NCBI RefSeq assembly: GCF_900605005.1
Contig: NZ_LR027558.1
Coordinates: 1,421,244-1,485,243 of the forward strand
DNA: 64,000 nucleotides
Source: Acidipropionibacterium timonense
GTDB taxonomy: Bacteria > Actinomycetota > Actinomycetes > Propionibacteriales > Propionibacteriaceae
Direction of reading: 5' to 3'
Positions 45,886 through 54,103 of the stretch are shown in pieces. The position numbers were made by a program, and so were the translations under genes. Positions within the stretch are counted from its first letter, which is position 1. Each line of letters starts with the position of its first letter. A model generated the notes under the pieces. The model searched no databases. It had not been told where the DNA came from and saw only the letters and a list, made by a program, of their open reading frames with translations.

Positions 45886-48486
45886 ATGTGGAAGGCCACC
45901 TTCACCTCCCTGTGGAGCCGCAAGCTGCGGCTGTTCATGTCGACCCTGGCCATCGTCCTGGGAGTCGCCTTCGTCTCCGGGTCCTTCGTCTTCGGCGACA
46001 TGCTCCGATCCACCTTCAACTCCATCGTCTCGGGCTCGGTCTCCGACGTCGAGGTCACCAAGAACACCGACGAGGCCGTCCAGGGTGAGACGACGAACCG
46101 GTACCCGCTGACCCAGGAGGTCGTCGACAAGGTCCGCCGGGTGGCGGGCGTCAAGGACGCCCAGGGCAGCCTCGCCGAGACGGGCACCGTCCTCATCGGC
46201 CGCAACGGCAAGGCCATCACGAGTTTCGGACCGCCACAGCTGGGCTTCAGCTGGCAGACGATGCCGGCCCTCGGCGGCCAGCAGGGGATCCACGTCGTGT
46301 CAGGCCGGGAGCCGCGCAACGACGACGAGGTCGCCGTCGATCCCGAGACCCTCGACACGTCGGGTCATCGGATCGGCGACAAGGTCAAGGTCATCACGAG
46401 CAGGGCCGGCACCGTGCAGGCCACGCTCGTCGGCACCGCGACGATCGGCCAGGGCGGATCGGCCGGCGCCAGCTATGTCTTCTTCACCACCCACCGGGCC
46501 CAGGAGCTCTTCCTCGAGGGCCACGACGCGTTCACCCGCATCTCGATCCTGGCCGAACCGGGAGCCGACCGGTCGACGATCGCCAAGGCCGTCCAGAAGG
46601 TCGTGCCCAAGGGGTATCAGGCCAAGGACGGCAAGGTCATCGCCGATGAACAGATCACTGCGATCGGCAAGGCCCTGGGCTTCGTCGACATCTTCCTCCT
46701 CGTCTTCGCCGGGATCTCGCTGCTCGTGGCGAGCTTCCTCATCGTCAACACCTTCACCATCCTCGTCGCCCAGCGCTCCTCGGAGTTGGCGCTGTACCGG
46801 GCCATGGGCGCCAGCCGCGCACAGATCAGGGCCACGGTCCTCGTCGAGGCCCTCGTCGTCGGCGCCGTGGGGTCCGTCGTCGGCCTGTTCGGTGGTCTCG
46901 GCCTGGCCGTCGCCATCAAGGCGATCATGGCCGCAACCGGCTGGGACATCGGGCAGTCGACGATCACCCTGGGCCTCAAGGCGGTCATCGCGTCGCTGGT
47001 CACCGGCATCCTCGTCACTGTCATCGCGGCCCTGCTGCCGGCAGCCCGGGCCACCCGGATCTCGCCGGTGCAGGCCATGACCTCGGCCCGGACGGAATCC
47101 GAGGTCGGGTTGGGCAAGCGTGCCGTCGTCGGCGTCGTCATGGCCGCGGTCGGCGTCGCCGGGATCGTCCTGGGCGTCCTCGACGTCGTCCCCAAACGCG
47201 TCGCCTGGGCGGGGGCGGGCATGGCCCTGACGATGATCGGCGTCGCCCTGGCCTCCCCGCTGCTCGGCCGTCCGGTCATCTGGGTCGTCGGCAAGGTGTA
47301 CCGGGCGGCCTTCGGCGAGCTCGGGAAGCTGGCCGAACTCAACTCGATCCGCCAGCCCCGTCGCACGGCGGCGACCGCCTCGGCGCTCATGGTCGGGCTC
47401 ACCCTGGTGTCGCTCATGGCCGTGTTCGGCGCCTCCTCGACGCGCTCGGTGACCACCCAGGTCACCGACACCGTCCGGGGTGACTTCATGGTCGGACGCC
47501 AGGGGTTCCAGGAGTTCCCCGATCAGGTCCGCACCAAGGTGGCCGCCGTCCCCCAGGTCAAGGACGTCCACACCATGAAGGTCGCGTCGATGCTCGAGAT
47601 CCCGGCGGGCTCGGGCACCCCGCCCAAGGAGTACTTCACCGACCCGATGGGGCGCCATGTCCGTCGCATCGCCGGTATGGACGCCTCATCCCTGGACCGG
47701 ATGTTCCCGCAGACCATGACGAAGGGGCGCATGTTCCGGGCCGACGGGGAGATGATCGTCGAGGACAAGGCGGCCACCGAGAACCACCTGTCGGTGGGTT
47801 CGACCTACCGGTTGTGGTCGGTCGAGGCACAGCGGCCCATGAGCTTCACGGTCGTCGGCATCTACACGACCGGCAAGGGACAGGCCATCGCCGACATGTG
47901 GGTCTCGACCACGACCCTCACCTCGGTGGGTCTGGGGGCGACCGACAACTTCCTGTCGATCTACCTCAAGCCGGGTTCCAACCACGACGAGGCCCGCAAG
48001 GCCCTCGACGCCGCGCTGGCTGACATGCCACTGGTGAGCGTCATGGACGTCGGCCAGTACACCGACCAGATCCTCGTCAACGTCAACCGGACCATGGCGC
48101 TGCTCTACGCCCTGCTCGGACTGAGCATCGTCATCGCGGTGCTCGGCATCGTCAACACCCTGGGGTTGAGCATCATCGAGCGCACGCGGGAGCTCGGCCT
48201 GTTGCGGGCCATCGCCCTCACCCGACCCCAGGTGCGCCGGATGATCACCCTCGAGTCCGTCGTCATCGCCCTGCTCGGTGCGGTGGTCGGGGTCGGGTTG
48301 GGGACGGCGTTCGGCGTCGTGCTGCAGCGGCTCATGGCCACCCAGGGCATCGACGAGTTGTCGGTCCCGTGGCTGCAACTCGTCGCCTTCGTCGTCGCTG
48401 CCGGAATCGTCGGTGTCCTCGCCGCCCTGTGGCCGGCGCACCGGGCGGCCCGGACGAACATCCTGCGGGCGATCGCCAGCGAGTGA
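45886..48486 (+). CDS. FtsX-like ABC transporter permease
   Basis: 866 residues with the layout of large actinobacterial MacB/FtsX-like permeases: an N-terminal helix (LRLFMSTLAIVLGVAFVSGSF), a large extracytoplasmic domain, three helices near 265-385, a fourth pair near 415-465, a second FtsX unit with another extracytoplasmic domain, and three C-terminal helices. The repeated ELALYRAMGASRAQI and ELGLLRAIALTRPQV loops contact the ATPase. Substrate unknown. Confidence 0.9.
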   Translation: MWKATFTSLWSRKLRLFMSTLAIVLGVAFVSGSFVFGDMLRSTFNSIVSGSVSDVEVTKNTDEAVQGETTNRYPLTQEVVDKVRRVAGVKDAQGSLAETGTVLIGRNGKAITSFGPPQLGFSWQTMPALGGQQGIHVVSGREPRNDDEVAVDPETLDTSGHRIGDKVKVITSRAGTVQATLVGTATIGQGGSAGASYVFFTTHRAQELFLEGHDAFTRISILAEPGADRSTIAKAVQKVVPKGYQAKDGKVIADEQITAIGKALGFVDIFLLVFAGISLLVASFLIVNTFTILVAQRSSELALYRAMGASRAQIRATVLVEALVVGAVGSVVGLFGGLGLAVAIKAIMAATGWDIGQSTITLGLKAVIASLVTGILVTVIAALLPAARATRISPVQAMTSARTESEVGLGKRAVVGVVMAAVGVAGIVLGVLDVVPKRVAWAGAGMALTMIGVALASPLLGRPVIWVVGKVYRAAFGELGKLAELNSIRQPRRTAATASALMVGLTLVSLMAVFGASSTRSVTTQVTDTVRGDFMVGRQGFQEFPDQVRTKVAAVPQVKDVHTMKVASMLEIPAGSGTPPKEYFTDPMGRHVRRIAGMDASSLDRMFPQTMTKGRMFRADGEMIVEDKAATENHLSVGSTYRLWSVEAQRPMSFTVVGIYTTGKGQAIADMWVSTTTLTSVGLGATDNFLSIYLKPGSNHDEARKALDAALADMPLVSVMDVGQYTDQILVNVNRTMALLYALLGLSIVIAVLGIVNTLGLSIIERTRELGLLRAIALTRPQVRRMITLESVVIALLGAVVGVGLGTAFGVVLQRLMATQGIDELSVPWLQLVAFVVAAGIVGVLAALWPAHRAARTNILRAIASE

Positions 48487-48516
48487 GGGGGGTGGACCTC
48501 CCACCTAGACCCTCAC
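48483..48516. terminator. Hairpin between convergent genes
   Basis: Arms GTGAGGG (48483-48489) and CCCTCAC (48510-48516) enclose an inner stem GGTGG/CCACC with a 5-nt loop. It overlaps the permease stop codon and lies before the lipoprotein stop, so it can end both transcripts. Confidence 0.6.
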
Positions 48517-48534
48517 CCGCTGGTCCATCGAGCG

Positions 48535-49113
48535 TCAGTCGGCGGTGACCATGTCCCCGTCAATGACGTTCAGGGTCTTCGCCTGGGATGGCTTGATGGC
48601 ACCCGTCACTCGCAGCAGGATCGGCCCCTTGACGAACGAATACTCGCTGCCGAAAGCCGGGGCACTCTTGAAAATCGTCTGAAGATACTTCGCCCGCTGC
48701 ACCGCATCCTTGTTCGTCGCCCACTGTTCGACCGATGCTCCCCTGGACACGTCGAGCTCGCCAGCCCCGGACTCAGCGGGAATCCACTGGATGTTGGCTG
48801 CCGCAGTGTACCCGTTGGGGCGGCCGAGAAGGTTGTTCGGATCATTGTCCTCGGTGTACTCGACGATCTTGGAACCAGGCTTCTTGGCCGCCACCATCTT
48901 TGCAACCGCCATCGCCGTCATGGAAGACGCGTCGTCCTCGGATGCGGACGCCGTCGCCACGGAGCTCGACTGTCCCGTGGCTGCGGACGTGGCGGACATC
49001 GCGGGCGAGGGCGTCGTGGCACCCGCACCTGTGGATGAGCTTCCCGACCCGCCGCATCCTGCCAAGGCGATGAGGACCGTGATCGAAGCTGTCACTCCCT
49101 TGTGGATCTTCAT
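48535..49113 (-). CDS. Predicted lipoprotein of unknown function
   Basis: 192 residues from MKIHKGVTASITVLIALAGC: a short signal with the lipobox ALAGC, then a Ser/Thr/Ala-rich linker of about 50 residues and a folded domain (VEYTEDNDPNNLLGRPNGYTA) similar to uncharacterised actinobacterial lipoproteins. GAGGT lies before the ATG; upstream in-frame starts would destroy the signal peptide layout. Confidence 0.75.
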   Translation of the reverse strand: MKIHKGVTASITVLIALAGCGGSGSSSTGAGATTPSPAMSATSAATGQSSSVATASASEDDASSMTAMAVAKMVAAKKPGSKIVEYTEDNDPNNLLGRPNGYTAAANIQWIPAESGAGELDVSRGASVEQWATNKDAVQRAKYLQTIFKSAPAFGSEYSFVKGPILLRVTGAIKPSQAKTLNVIDGDMVTAD

Positions 49114-49184
49114 GACCTCAAGGTAGCAGCCTCGTGTCACCTCAGTAGGCTGGAAAGACATTGAGTCTCGAATGGCTCATTCCC

Positions 49185-49511
49185 TCAGGACGCAAGTCCG
49201 AGGAACACCGCCATGAGTCGTTTCACGTCGGCCATCTGTTGACTCGTCAGGCGCCCGATACGACTACCCAGGTGGCTCCGTCGGACTGTGGTGATCCTGT
49301 CGATCATGAGGTCACTCGAGTGGTCCAGGCCGGACGTCCCGCCGGGTTCCACCCGAAACCTCATGAGGGGGCTGTCCACCACGTGCAAAGTGAAGGGAAC
49401 CACGGTCACCGAGTCTGTCGCGTCGAACACGTCGTCCTGCACGATGAGAGCAGGCCGCGGCTTCGTCGAGTGGACCCCACCGGCCACGGTCCACACCTCG
49501 CCGCGTTTCAC
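49185..49511 (-). CDS. MazF/PemK-family toxin (endoribonuclease)
   Basis: 108 residues starting MKRGEVWTVAGG. The MazF features are the N-terminal RGEVW strand, the KPRPALIVQDD segment with the catalytic arginine, and VTVVPFT. MazF toxins cut single-stranded mRNA at short motifs. It overlaps the antitoxin by 4 bp (ATGA), the usual coupling in type II toxin-antitoxin operons. Catalytic residues look intact; the motif cut is unknown. Confidence 0.9.
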   Translation of the reverse strand: MKRGEVWTVAGGVHSTKPRPALIVQDDVFDATDSVTVVPFTLHVVDSPLMRFRVEPGGTSGLDHSSDLMIDRITTVRRSHLGSRIGRLTSQQMADVKRLMAVFLGLAS

Positions 49512-49714
49512 TCCTGGCCCCAGTCCGCCGAGATTGCCTCGACGAAATCCTCATCGTCGGTCTCCTGATCATTGACAGCCATGAGTTCGCTCTGCCGGTG
49601 AGCCTCGTCGACGAACCCAGGCGTGCGCACATCCGGCACCCAGATCTGCACCAAGCGGTACCCGCGCGCACGCATGCGACGGCGGTGATCTCTCACGCGT
49701 TCCTGGACCGTCAT
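49508..49714 (-). CDS. DUF3018 (MazE-like) antitoxin
   Basis: 68 residues. The pattern VQERVRDHRRRMRARGYRLV then QIWVPDVRTPGFVDEA is the DUF3018 family, annotated as MazE-like antitoxins and usually next to a MazF gene. The basic N-terminus would bind DNA; the acidic C-terminus (ETDDEDFVEAISADW) would bind the toxin. ATG 49714 is preferred; an upstream frame crosses the operator. Confidence 0.85.
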   Translation of the reverse strand: MTVQERVRDHRRRMRARGYRLVQIWVPDVRTPGFVDEAHRQSELMAVNDQETDDEDFVEAISADWGQE

Positions 49715-49722
49715 GACCCCAG

Positions 49723-49736
49723 TGCTACATGTAACA
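49723..49736. promoter_or_regulatory. Likely toxin-antitoxin operator
   Basis: TGCTACATGTAACA is a 14-bp palindrome with one mismatched pair, centred about 15 bp before the antitoxin start and overlapping a TAGCAC/TACATG -10-like region. Placement and symmetry fit autoregulation by the antitoxin. Confidence 0.6.
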
Positions 49737-49776
49737 GGGTGACCCATGATCGAGTCGTCACCCTACGCTTGTCTTC

Positions 49777-50817
49777 ATGACCGACCTGCCGCCCCAGCAA
49801 GGTGCCGGGAGGTTCGCACCCTCACCGACCTCCCACCTGCACCTGGGCAACCTGCGTACCGCCCTGGCGGCCTGGTTGCTCGCCCGCGCGACGGGACGCC
49901 GGTTCATCGTGCGCATCGAGGACCTCGACCAGCAGCGCGTGGCGGCGGCCCGAGGCCTGGCAGACCAGCAGCTGCGCGACCTGGATCGCCTCGGGCTCGA
50001 CTGGGACGGCCCGGTCGTCCGCCAGTCGCAGCGCCTCGACCTCTACGCCGACGCCATCGCCTCCCTGCCCACCTACCCGTGCTTCTGCACCCGCAAGGAG
50101 ATCGCCGCTGCCTCCCAGGCCCCCAACGGCCTCGCCGACTGGCGTCCCTACCCCGGCACCTGCCGCGACCTGTCCGACGCCGCCCGTGCCGAGCGCGCCG
50201 GTCACCGTCCCCCGGCGACCCGCCTGGCGAGCACCGTCGACTCGTGGACGGTCACCGACCTCGCCCGCGGTTCCTGCACCGGGGGCGTGGACGACGTCGT
50301 CCTGCGTCGCAATGACGGCACTCCGGCGTACAACCTCGCCGTCGTCGTCGATGACGGGCTCCAGGGGGTCGATCAGGTCGTCCGGGCGCGGGACCTGTGG
50401 CCGTCCGCACCGCGTCAGGCCCACCTGGCCAGCCTGCTCGGGTACCGCGAGCCGGTCTACGCCCATTGCGGGCTGGTCGAGGCGCCCGGCGGCGACCGCC
50501 TGTCGAAATCGGCCGGGGCCGGCGGACTCGATGACCTCGCCGCCGCCGGCTGGCCGCCGGCGAGGGTCGTCGCCCTGCTCAGCCGCTCCCTCGGGTTGCC
50601 GGAGGTCACCGACCCTCACGAGCTGCTGTGCGACGATCTCGCCCGGGCCCTCGAGCCACCCAGTCCGAGCGGCCCCCTCGCGAGCCCTCCCCCCGCTTCG
50701 AGTGCGCCGGGGGCCCCGCGTCCACTCGACGCAGGGCCCCTCGACGGCTCACCGGGATGGTGGAGCGACTGGGTGCCTCAGGAGGTCTTCGTCGCCATGA
50801 GGATGTCGATGACGTAG
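49777..50817 (+). CDS. gluQRS: Glutamyl-Q tRNA(Asp) synthetase
   Basis: Attaches glutamate to queuosine in tRNA-Asp. 346 residues with the class I start RFAPSPTSHLHLGNLRTALAAW (HxG motif), RIEDLDQQR, a zinc site opening with CFCTRKE and closing with the later cysteine in GTCRD, and the KMSKS-like GDRLSKS. It lacks the anticodon-binding domain of GltX, as expected. The last 50 residues are a Pro/Ser/Gly tail not normal for the family, overlapping the convergent FKBP gene by 40 bp. Leaderless start after TACGCT (49764-49769). Confidence 0.88.
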   Translation: MTDLPPQQGAGRFAPSPTSHLHLGNLRTALAAWLLARATGRRFIVRIEDLDQQRVAAARGLADQQLRDLDRLGLDWDGPVVRQSQRLDLYADAIASLPTYPCFCTRKEIAAASQAPNGLADWRPYPGTCRDLSDAARAERAGHRPPATRLASTVDSWTVTDLARGSCTGGVDDVVLRRNDGTPAYNLAVVVDDGLQGVDQVVRARDLWPSAPRQAHLASLLGYREPVYAHCGLVEAPGGDRLSKSAGAGGLDDLAAAGWPPARVVALLSRSLGLPEVTDPHELLCDDLARALEPPSPSGPLASPPPASSAPGAPRPLDAGPLDGSPGWWSDWVPQEVFVAMRMSMT

Positions 50818-51833
50818 ACGAGGGTCTCGCCCTTGCTGATCGACGCCGACGGGTCACCGTCGGGGTAGGCCTCGCTCGGCGGGGCGATGAGGAGCACCCG
50901 CGACCCGACGGTCTGGCCGACCAGGCCCTTCTTCCATGCCGAGATCGTCGACGACAACTGCCCCTGGATCCCTGCGGAGGTGTAGCCCTCGTCGATGACC
51001 TTGCCGGTGGACCATGCCCACGAGCGGTACTTGACGAGGAGCGTGTCGGTGGCGGTCACCTTGGCGCCCGACCCCTTGATGAGGGGCTGCACGACGAGTG
51101 TGCTCGGCTTGGTCGCCTTGCCGATCGTCAGCTGCGGGACGCCGTCCTTCATCGTCACCTTCGGCAGGCCCGCGGCGGGCGTCACGGTGGTGCCGCTGGC
51201 CTCGGTGTAGGCGACGTCGAGGATGTCGACGACGAAGATGAGCGAGTCGCCCTTGAGGATGCCGGCCTGGGCGTTGCCGCCGCTCGAGTCGTAGCCGTCG
51301 GAGCCGGGCATCATGACGAGCACGCGATCGCCGACCTTGTGGCCGACCAAGCCCTTCTGGAACCCGGCGATGACCTGGCTCAGCGAGAAGGTCGCGGCCT
51401 GGCCACGGCTGAACGAGCTGTCGAAGGTCTTGCCGGTACGCGCGTCGATGCCGACGTAGTTGATCGACAGGGTGCTGCCGCTGGCGACCTGACGGCCCGA
51501 GCCGGCCTTGAGCACCTTCGACTGGGTCTTGGCGATGGCGATGGGCCAGGCCGCCGTCACGGTCGGCTGCTTGCCGGCGTCACCCTTGACGGTGATGGCA
51601 TCGAGGGAGGTGATGACCTTCGCCGCCTTCGTCGGCGTGGCCGAGGCCGAGGGCGACACGGAGGGCGACGCGGACATGCTCGCGCTGGCCGAGGCGCTCG
51701 GCGTCGGCGTGGCGGAGGAGTGCGTCGTGGACTGGTTGGATCCGCAGGCGCTCAGGGCGAGGGTGGCGACGGCGAGGGCCGCAGCCACACGGGCCGTACG
51801 GCGTCCGGACTGGCGGGAGAAGTCAAGCATCAC
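50778..51833 (-). CDS. Lipoprotein with two FKBP-type peptidyl-prolyl isomerase domains
   Basis: 351 residues with a signal peptide, lipobox ALSAC (cysteine near 30), a Ser/Ala/Thr/Pro linker to about 68, and two FKBP domains, about 105-210 and 240-345, each with YVG/YRS, FDSSF-like and FQKGLVG/WKKGLVG landmarks. Likely assists folding outside the membrane. The start is GTG, 7 nt after TAACCT, without Shine-Dalgarno; the ATG next codon is an alternative. Confidence 0.9.
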   Translation of the reverse strand: MMLDFSRQSGRRTARVAAALAVATLALSACGSNQSTTHSSATPTPSASASASMSASPSVSPSASATPTKAAKVITSLDAITVKGDAGKQPTVTAAWPIAIAKTQSKVLKAGSGRQVASGSTLSINYVGIDARTGKTFDSSFSRGQAATFSLSQVIAGFQKGLVGHKVGDRVLVMMPGSDGYDSSGGNAQAGILKGDSLIFVVDILDVAYTEASGTTVTPAAGLPKVTMKDGVPQLTIGKATKPSTLVVQPLIKGSGAKVTATDTLLVKYRSWAWSTGKVIDEGYTSAGIQGQLSSTISAWKKGLVGQTVGSRVLLIAPPSEAYPDGDPSASISKGETLVYVIDILMATKTS

Positions 51834-51896
51834 GACTGGCAGGTTACCGGACGATGAGATCCACCCGCTGTGGCGACCTCGCCGGGAACTGCGGGC

Positions 51897-52637
51897 TCAC
51901 AGCCCGACGATGTCGTAGAGCGACCCGAGTTCCTCACGGCTCAGCTCGCGCATGTCGCCCAACCCGAGCTTGCCGACGTGCACCGGACCGATGGCCGTGC
52001 GCGAGAGCCGACGCACCGGGTGGGCCACCGAGTCCATCATCCGTCGCACGATGCGATTGCGGCCCTCGTGGATGCGCACCTCCACCAGCGAGTGCTCGTC
52101 GGTCGCCTGGACGAGCCGAACCTCATCGGGACGCACAGGTCCGTCGTCGAGGGTGATGCCGCGCTGGAGCCGCTTGACGACCCTGAGGTCGACGCGACCC
52201 TCGACGTCCGCCAGATAGGTCTTGAGCACCTTGTACGACGGATGCGTGAGCCGGTTGGCGAACTCCCCGTCGTTGGTGAGGATGATGAGACCCTCGGTCT
52301 CGGTGTCGAGCCGCCCGACGTGGAACAGGCGGATGCCTCGCGGGACCCCCTCGAGATCGGACAGGCAGGGCCGGCCCTCGGGATCGTCCATCGTCGAGAC
52401 GACGCCGCGTGGCTTGTTGAGCACGTAGTACACGTGCCGTCGGGCGGTGGGGATGCGCGATCCGTCGACGCGGATCTCGTCGCGCTCGGGGTCGACGCGG
52501 CGTCCCTGCTCGACGACGAGTTCTCCGTTGACCTCGACCCGGCCGTCGGCGATCATCTCCTCGGCGGCACGCCGGGAGGCCAACCCGGCCTGGGCCAGGA
52601 CCTTCTGCAACCGGATTCCCTCGGTGTTCTCGGTCAT
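51897..52637 (-). CDS. Ribosomal pseudouridine synthase (RsuA/RluB family)
   Basis: 246 residues: an N-terminal S4 domain (RLQKVLAQAGLASRRAAEEMI) and the catalytic domain with GRLDTETEGLIILTNDGE, where the aspartate is the nucleophile. In actinobacteria this position by parA normally holds rluB (23S rRNA), but RsuA and RluB cannot be separated by eye. GGAGG is upstream of the ATG. Confidence 0.92.
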   Translation of the reverse strand: MTENTEGIRLQKVLAQAGLASRRAAEEMIADGRVEVNGELVVEQGRRVDPERDEIRVDGSRIPTARRHVYYVLNKPRGVVSTMDDPEGRPCLSDLEGVPRGIRLFHVGRLDTETEGLIILTNDGEFANRLTHPSYKVLKTYLADVEGRVDLRVVKRLQRGITLDDGPVRPDEVRLVQATDEHSLVEVRIHEGRNRIVRRMMDSVAHPVRRLSRTAIGPVHVGKLGLGDMRELSREELGSLYDIVGL

Positions 52638-52729
52638 GGGGTGTCCTCCCTGCGACACATGGGGTCGGTCGCCTGTCTCAAGTCGTGCTGTGTGGAACGT
52701 GCTGTGTCGGGTCGGCGTGGGTGACGCCG

Positions 52730-53107
52730 TCAGGTCGCGAGCCGGGATGCCAGGGCGGACTCGCCGTCACGCTGGTCGAGGTCGGCCAGGACGATGGCGA
52801 TCGCCTCGCGGACGATCCGTCCGCGGTCGGCGGCGATCCCCCGGGCGCGCAGCCGGAGCCTGGCGTTCTCCAGGGCCAGGAGCTCCTCGGTGCTCACATA
52901 GACCGTGATCTTCTCGTCGTGACGCACCCGTCCGGTGCCACGGCGGGTCGCCTCGCCGGCGTCGGACTTCCTCGGGGATGCCGAGCTGCGGCGTCGACGT
53001 TGTCCCCGGGCCACCCCGGCGTCATCCTCACTGGTGGCCTGCTCGACCTCGGCGGTCGATCGGAAGAGCTCGGAGGCCCCCGGCAGGCTCACGCGCCGCG
53101 TCGACAC
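52730..53107 (-). CDS. Small DNA-binding-like protein coupled to ParA
   Basis: 125 residues. The first 60 are Arg/Ser-rich and likely disordered; the C-terminal half (DEKITVYVSTEELLALENA and RGRIVREAIAIVLADLD) looks like a ribbon-helix-helix fold: one strand, then two helices. It starts with GTG inside the end of parA (19-bp overlap), with GGAGG upstream. In many actinobacteria scpA and scpB follow parA at this place; here only this gene does. Role in segregation is inference. Confidence 0.65.
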   Translation of the reverse strand: MSTRRVSLPGASELFRSTAEVEQATSEDDAGVARGQRRRRSSASPRKSDAGEATRRGTGRVRHDEKITVYVSTEELLALENARLRLRARGIAADRGRIVREAIAIVLADLDQRDGESALASRLAT

Positions 53108-54009
53108 CGGTACAGCACCTCCTTGGCGAGCTCACGGTAGGCGTCGGCCCCCGGGGAGCTCGGCGCATAGGTCGTGATGGGCTCGCCGGCCACGGTCGTC
53201 TCGGGGAACTTGATGGTGCGCTTGATGACGGTGTGGAAGACGACCTCGCCGAAGGCCTGGACCACCCGCTCCATGACCTCGCGGGCATGGAGGGTGCGCG
53301 GGTCGAACATCGTGCCGAGGATGCCGAGGATCTCGAGGTCCGGGTTGAGCCGGTCCTGCACCTTCTCGATGGTGTCGGTGAGCAGGGCGATGCCGCGCAG
53401 GGCGAAGAACTCACACTCCAGCGGCATGATGACGTAGTCGGACGCCGTGAGCGCGTTGATGGTCAGCAGACCCAGGGATGGCGCGCAGTCGATGAGGATG
53501 ACGTCGTAGTCGCCGCGAACCTTGTCGATGACCCGCTTGAGGGTCTGCTCCCGGGCCACCTCGCTGACGAGCTGCACCTCGGCGGCGGACAGGTCGATGT
53601 TGGCCGGCAACAGGTCGAGACCCTCGACGGTCGTGTCCTGGATGACGTCGTGGACGTCGTCACGGCGCGACATGAGCAGCGTGTAGATCGACTTCTCCAG
53701 GGTGTGCGGGTTGACGCCGAGGCCCACCGACAGGGAGCCCTGCGGGTCGAAGTCGACGAGCAGCACCTTGCGACCGAACTCCACGAGGGAGGCACCGAGG
53801 TTGATGGTCGTCGTCGTCTTGCCGACGCCGCCCTTCTGGTTACACATTGAAATGACGACGGCGTGCTTGGGCCCGTCGGCGACCGACGTGGGCTCCGGCA
53901 GATCGGGAAGTGGGCGGCCGGTCGGCCCGATCGAGTTCTCCGCGGCCTCGGCGGCCTCCCGGCCGGGTGCGGGAACGCGGAACAGCGGCTCGGGTGACGA
54001 GTCGGACAC
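53089..54009 (-). CDS. ParA/Soj-family ATPase
   Basis: 306 residues. Deviant Walker A KGGVGKTT near 59-66, VDFDPQGSLS (Walker A') and DVILIDCAPSLG (Walker B). Such proteins position chromosomes or plasmids with a ParB-like partner. The GTG start is chosen because AAGGAGGT lies just upstream; homology begins near residue 48. No parB or parS is in the window; this is the second ParA that actinobacteria keep between xerD and the scpAB/rluB region, not the origin-proximal pair. Confidence 0.9.
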   Translation of the reverse strand: MSDSSPEPLFRVPAPGREAAEAAENSIGPTGRPLPDLPEPTSVADGPKHAVVISMCNQKGGVGKTTTTINLGASLVEFGRKVLLVDFDPQGSLSVGLGVNPHTLEKSIYTLLMSRRDDVHDVIQDTTVEGLDLLPANIDLSAAEVQLVSEVAREQTLKRVIDKVRGDYDVILIDCAPSLGLLTINALTASDYVIMPLECEFFALRGIALLTDTIEKVQDRLNPDLEILGILGTMFDPRTLHAREVMERVVQAFGEVVFHTVIKRTIKFPETTVAGEPITTYAPSSPGADAYRELAKEVLYRCRRGA

Positions 54010-54103
54010 CTGCGACCTCCTTGGACGACGACCCGGCGGACGCCGGATCGGTTCAACCCTAGTATGCGGGGCCGACAGCTTCACCTCATCATCGTGGAAC
54101 CCC

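Noticed and set aside
45013-48486. ABC transporter pair as a bacteriocin or antibiotic-synthesis locus
   Set aside because: No precursor peptide, modification enzyme or two-component system lies next to it; the neighbours are pafBC and a plain lipoprotein.
53089-54009. ParA as evidence of an origin region or plasmid
   Set aside because: There is no parB, parS cluster, dnaA or gidB nearby, and the xerD-parA-rluB context is the known chromosomal one.
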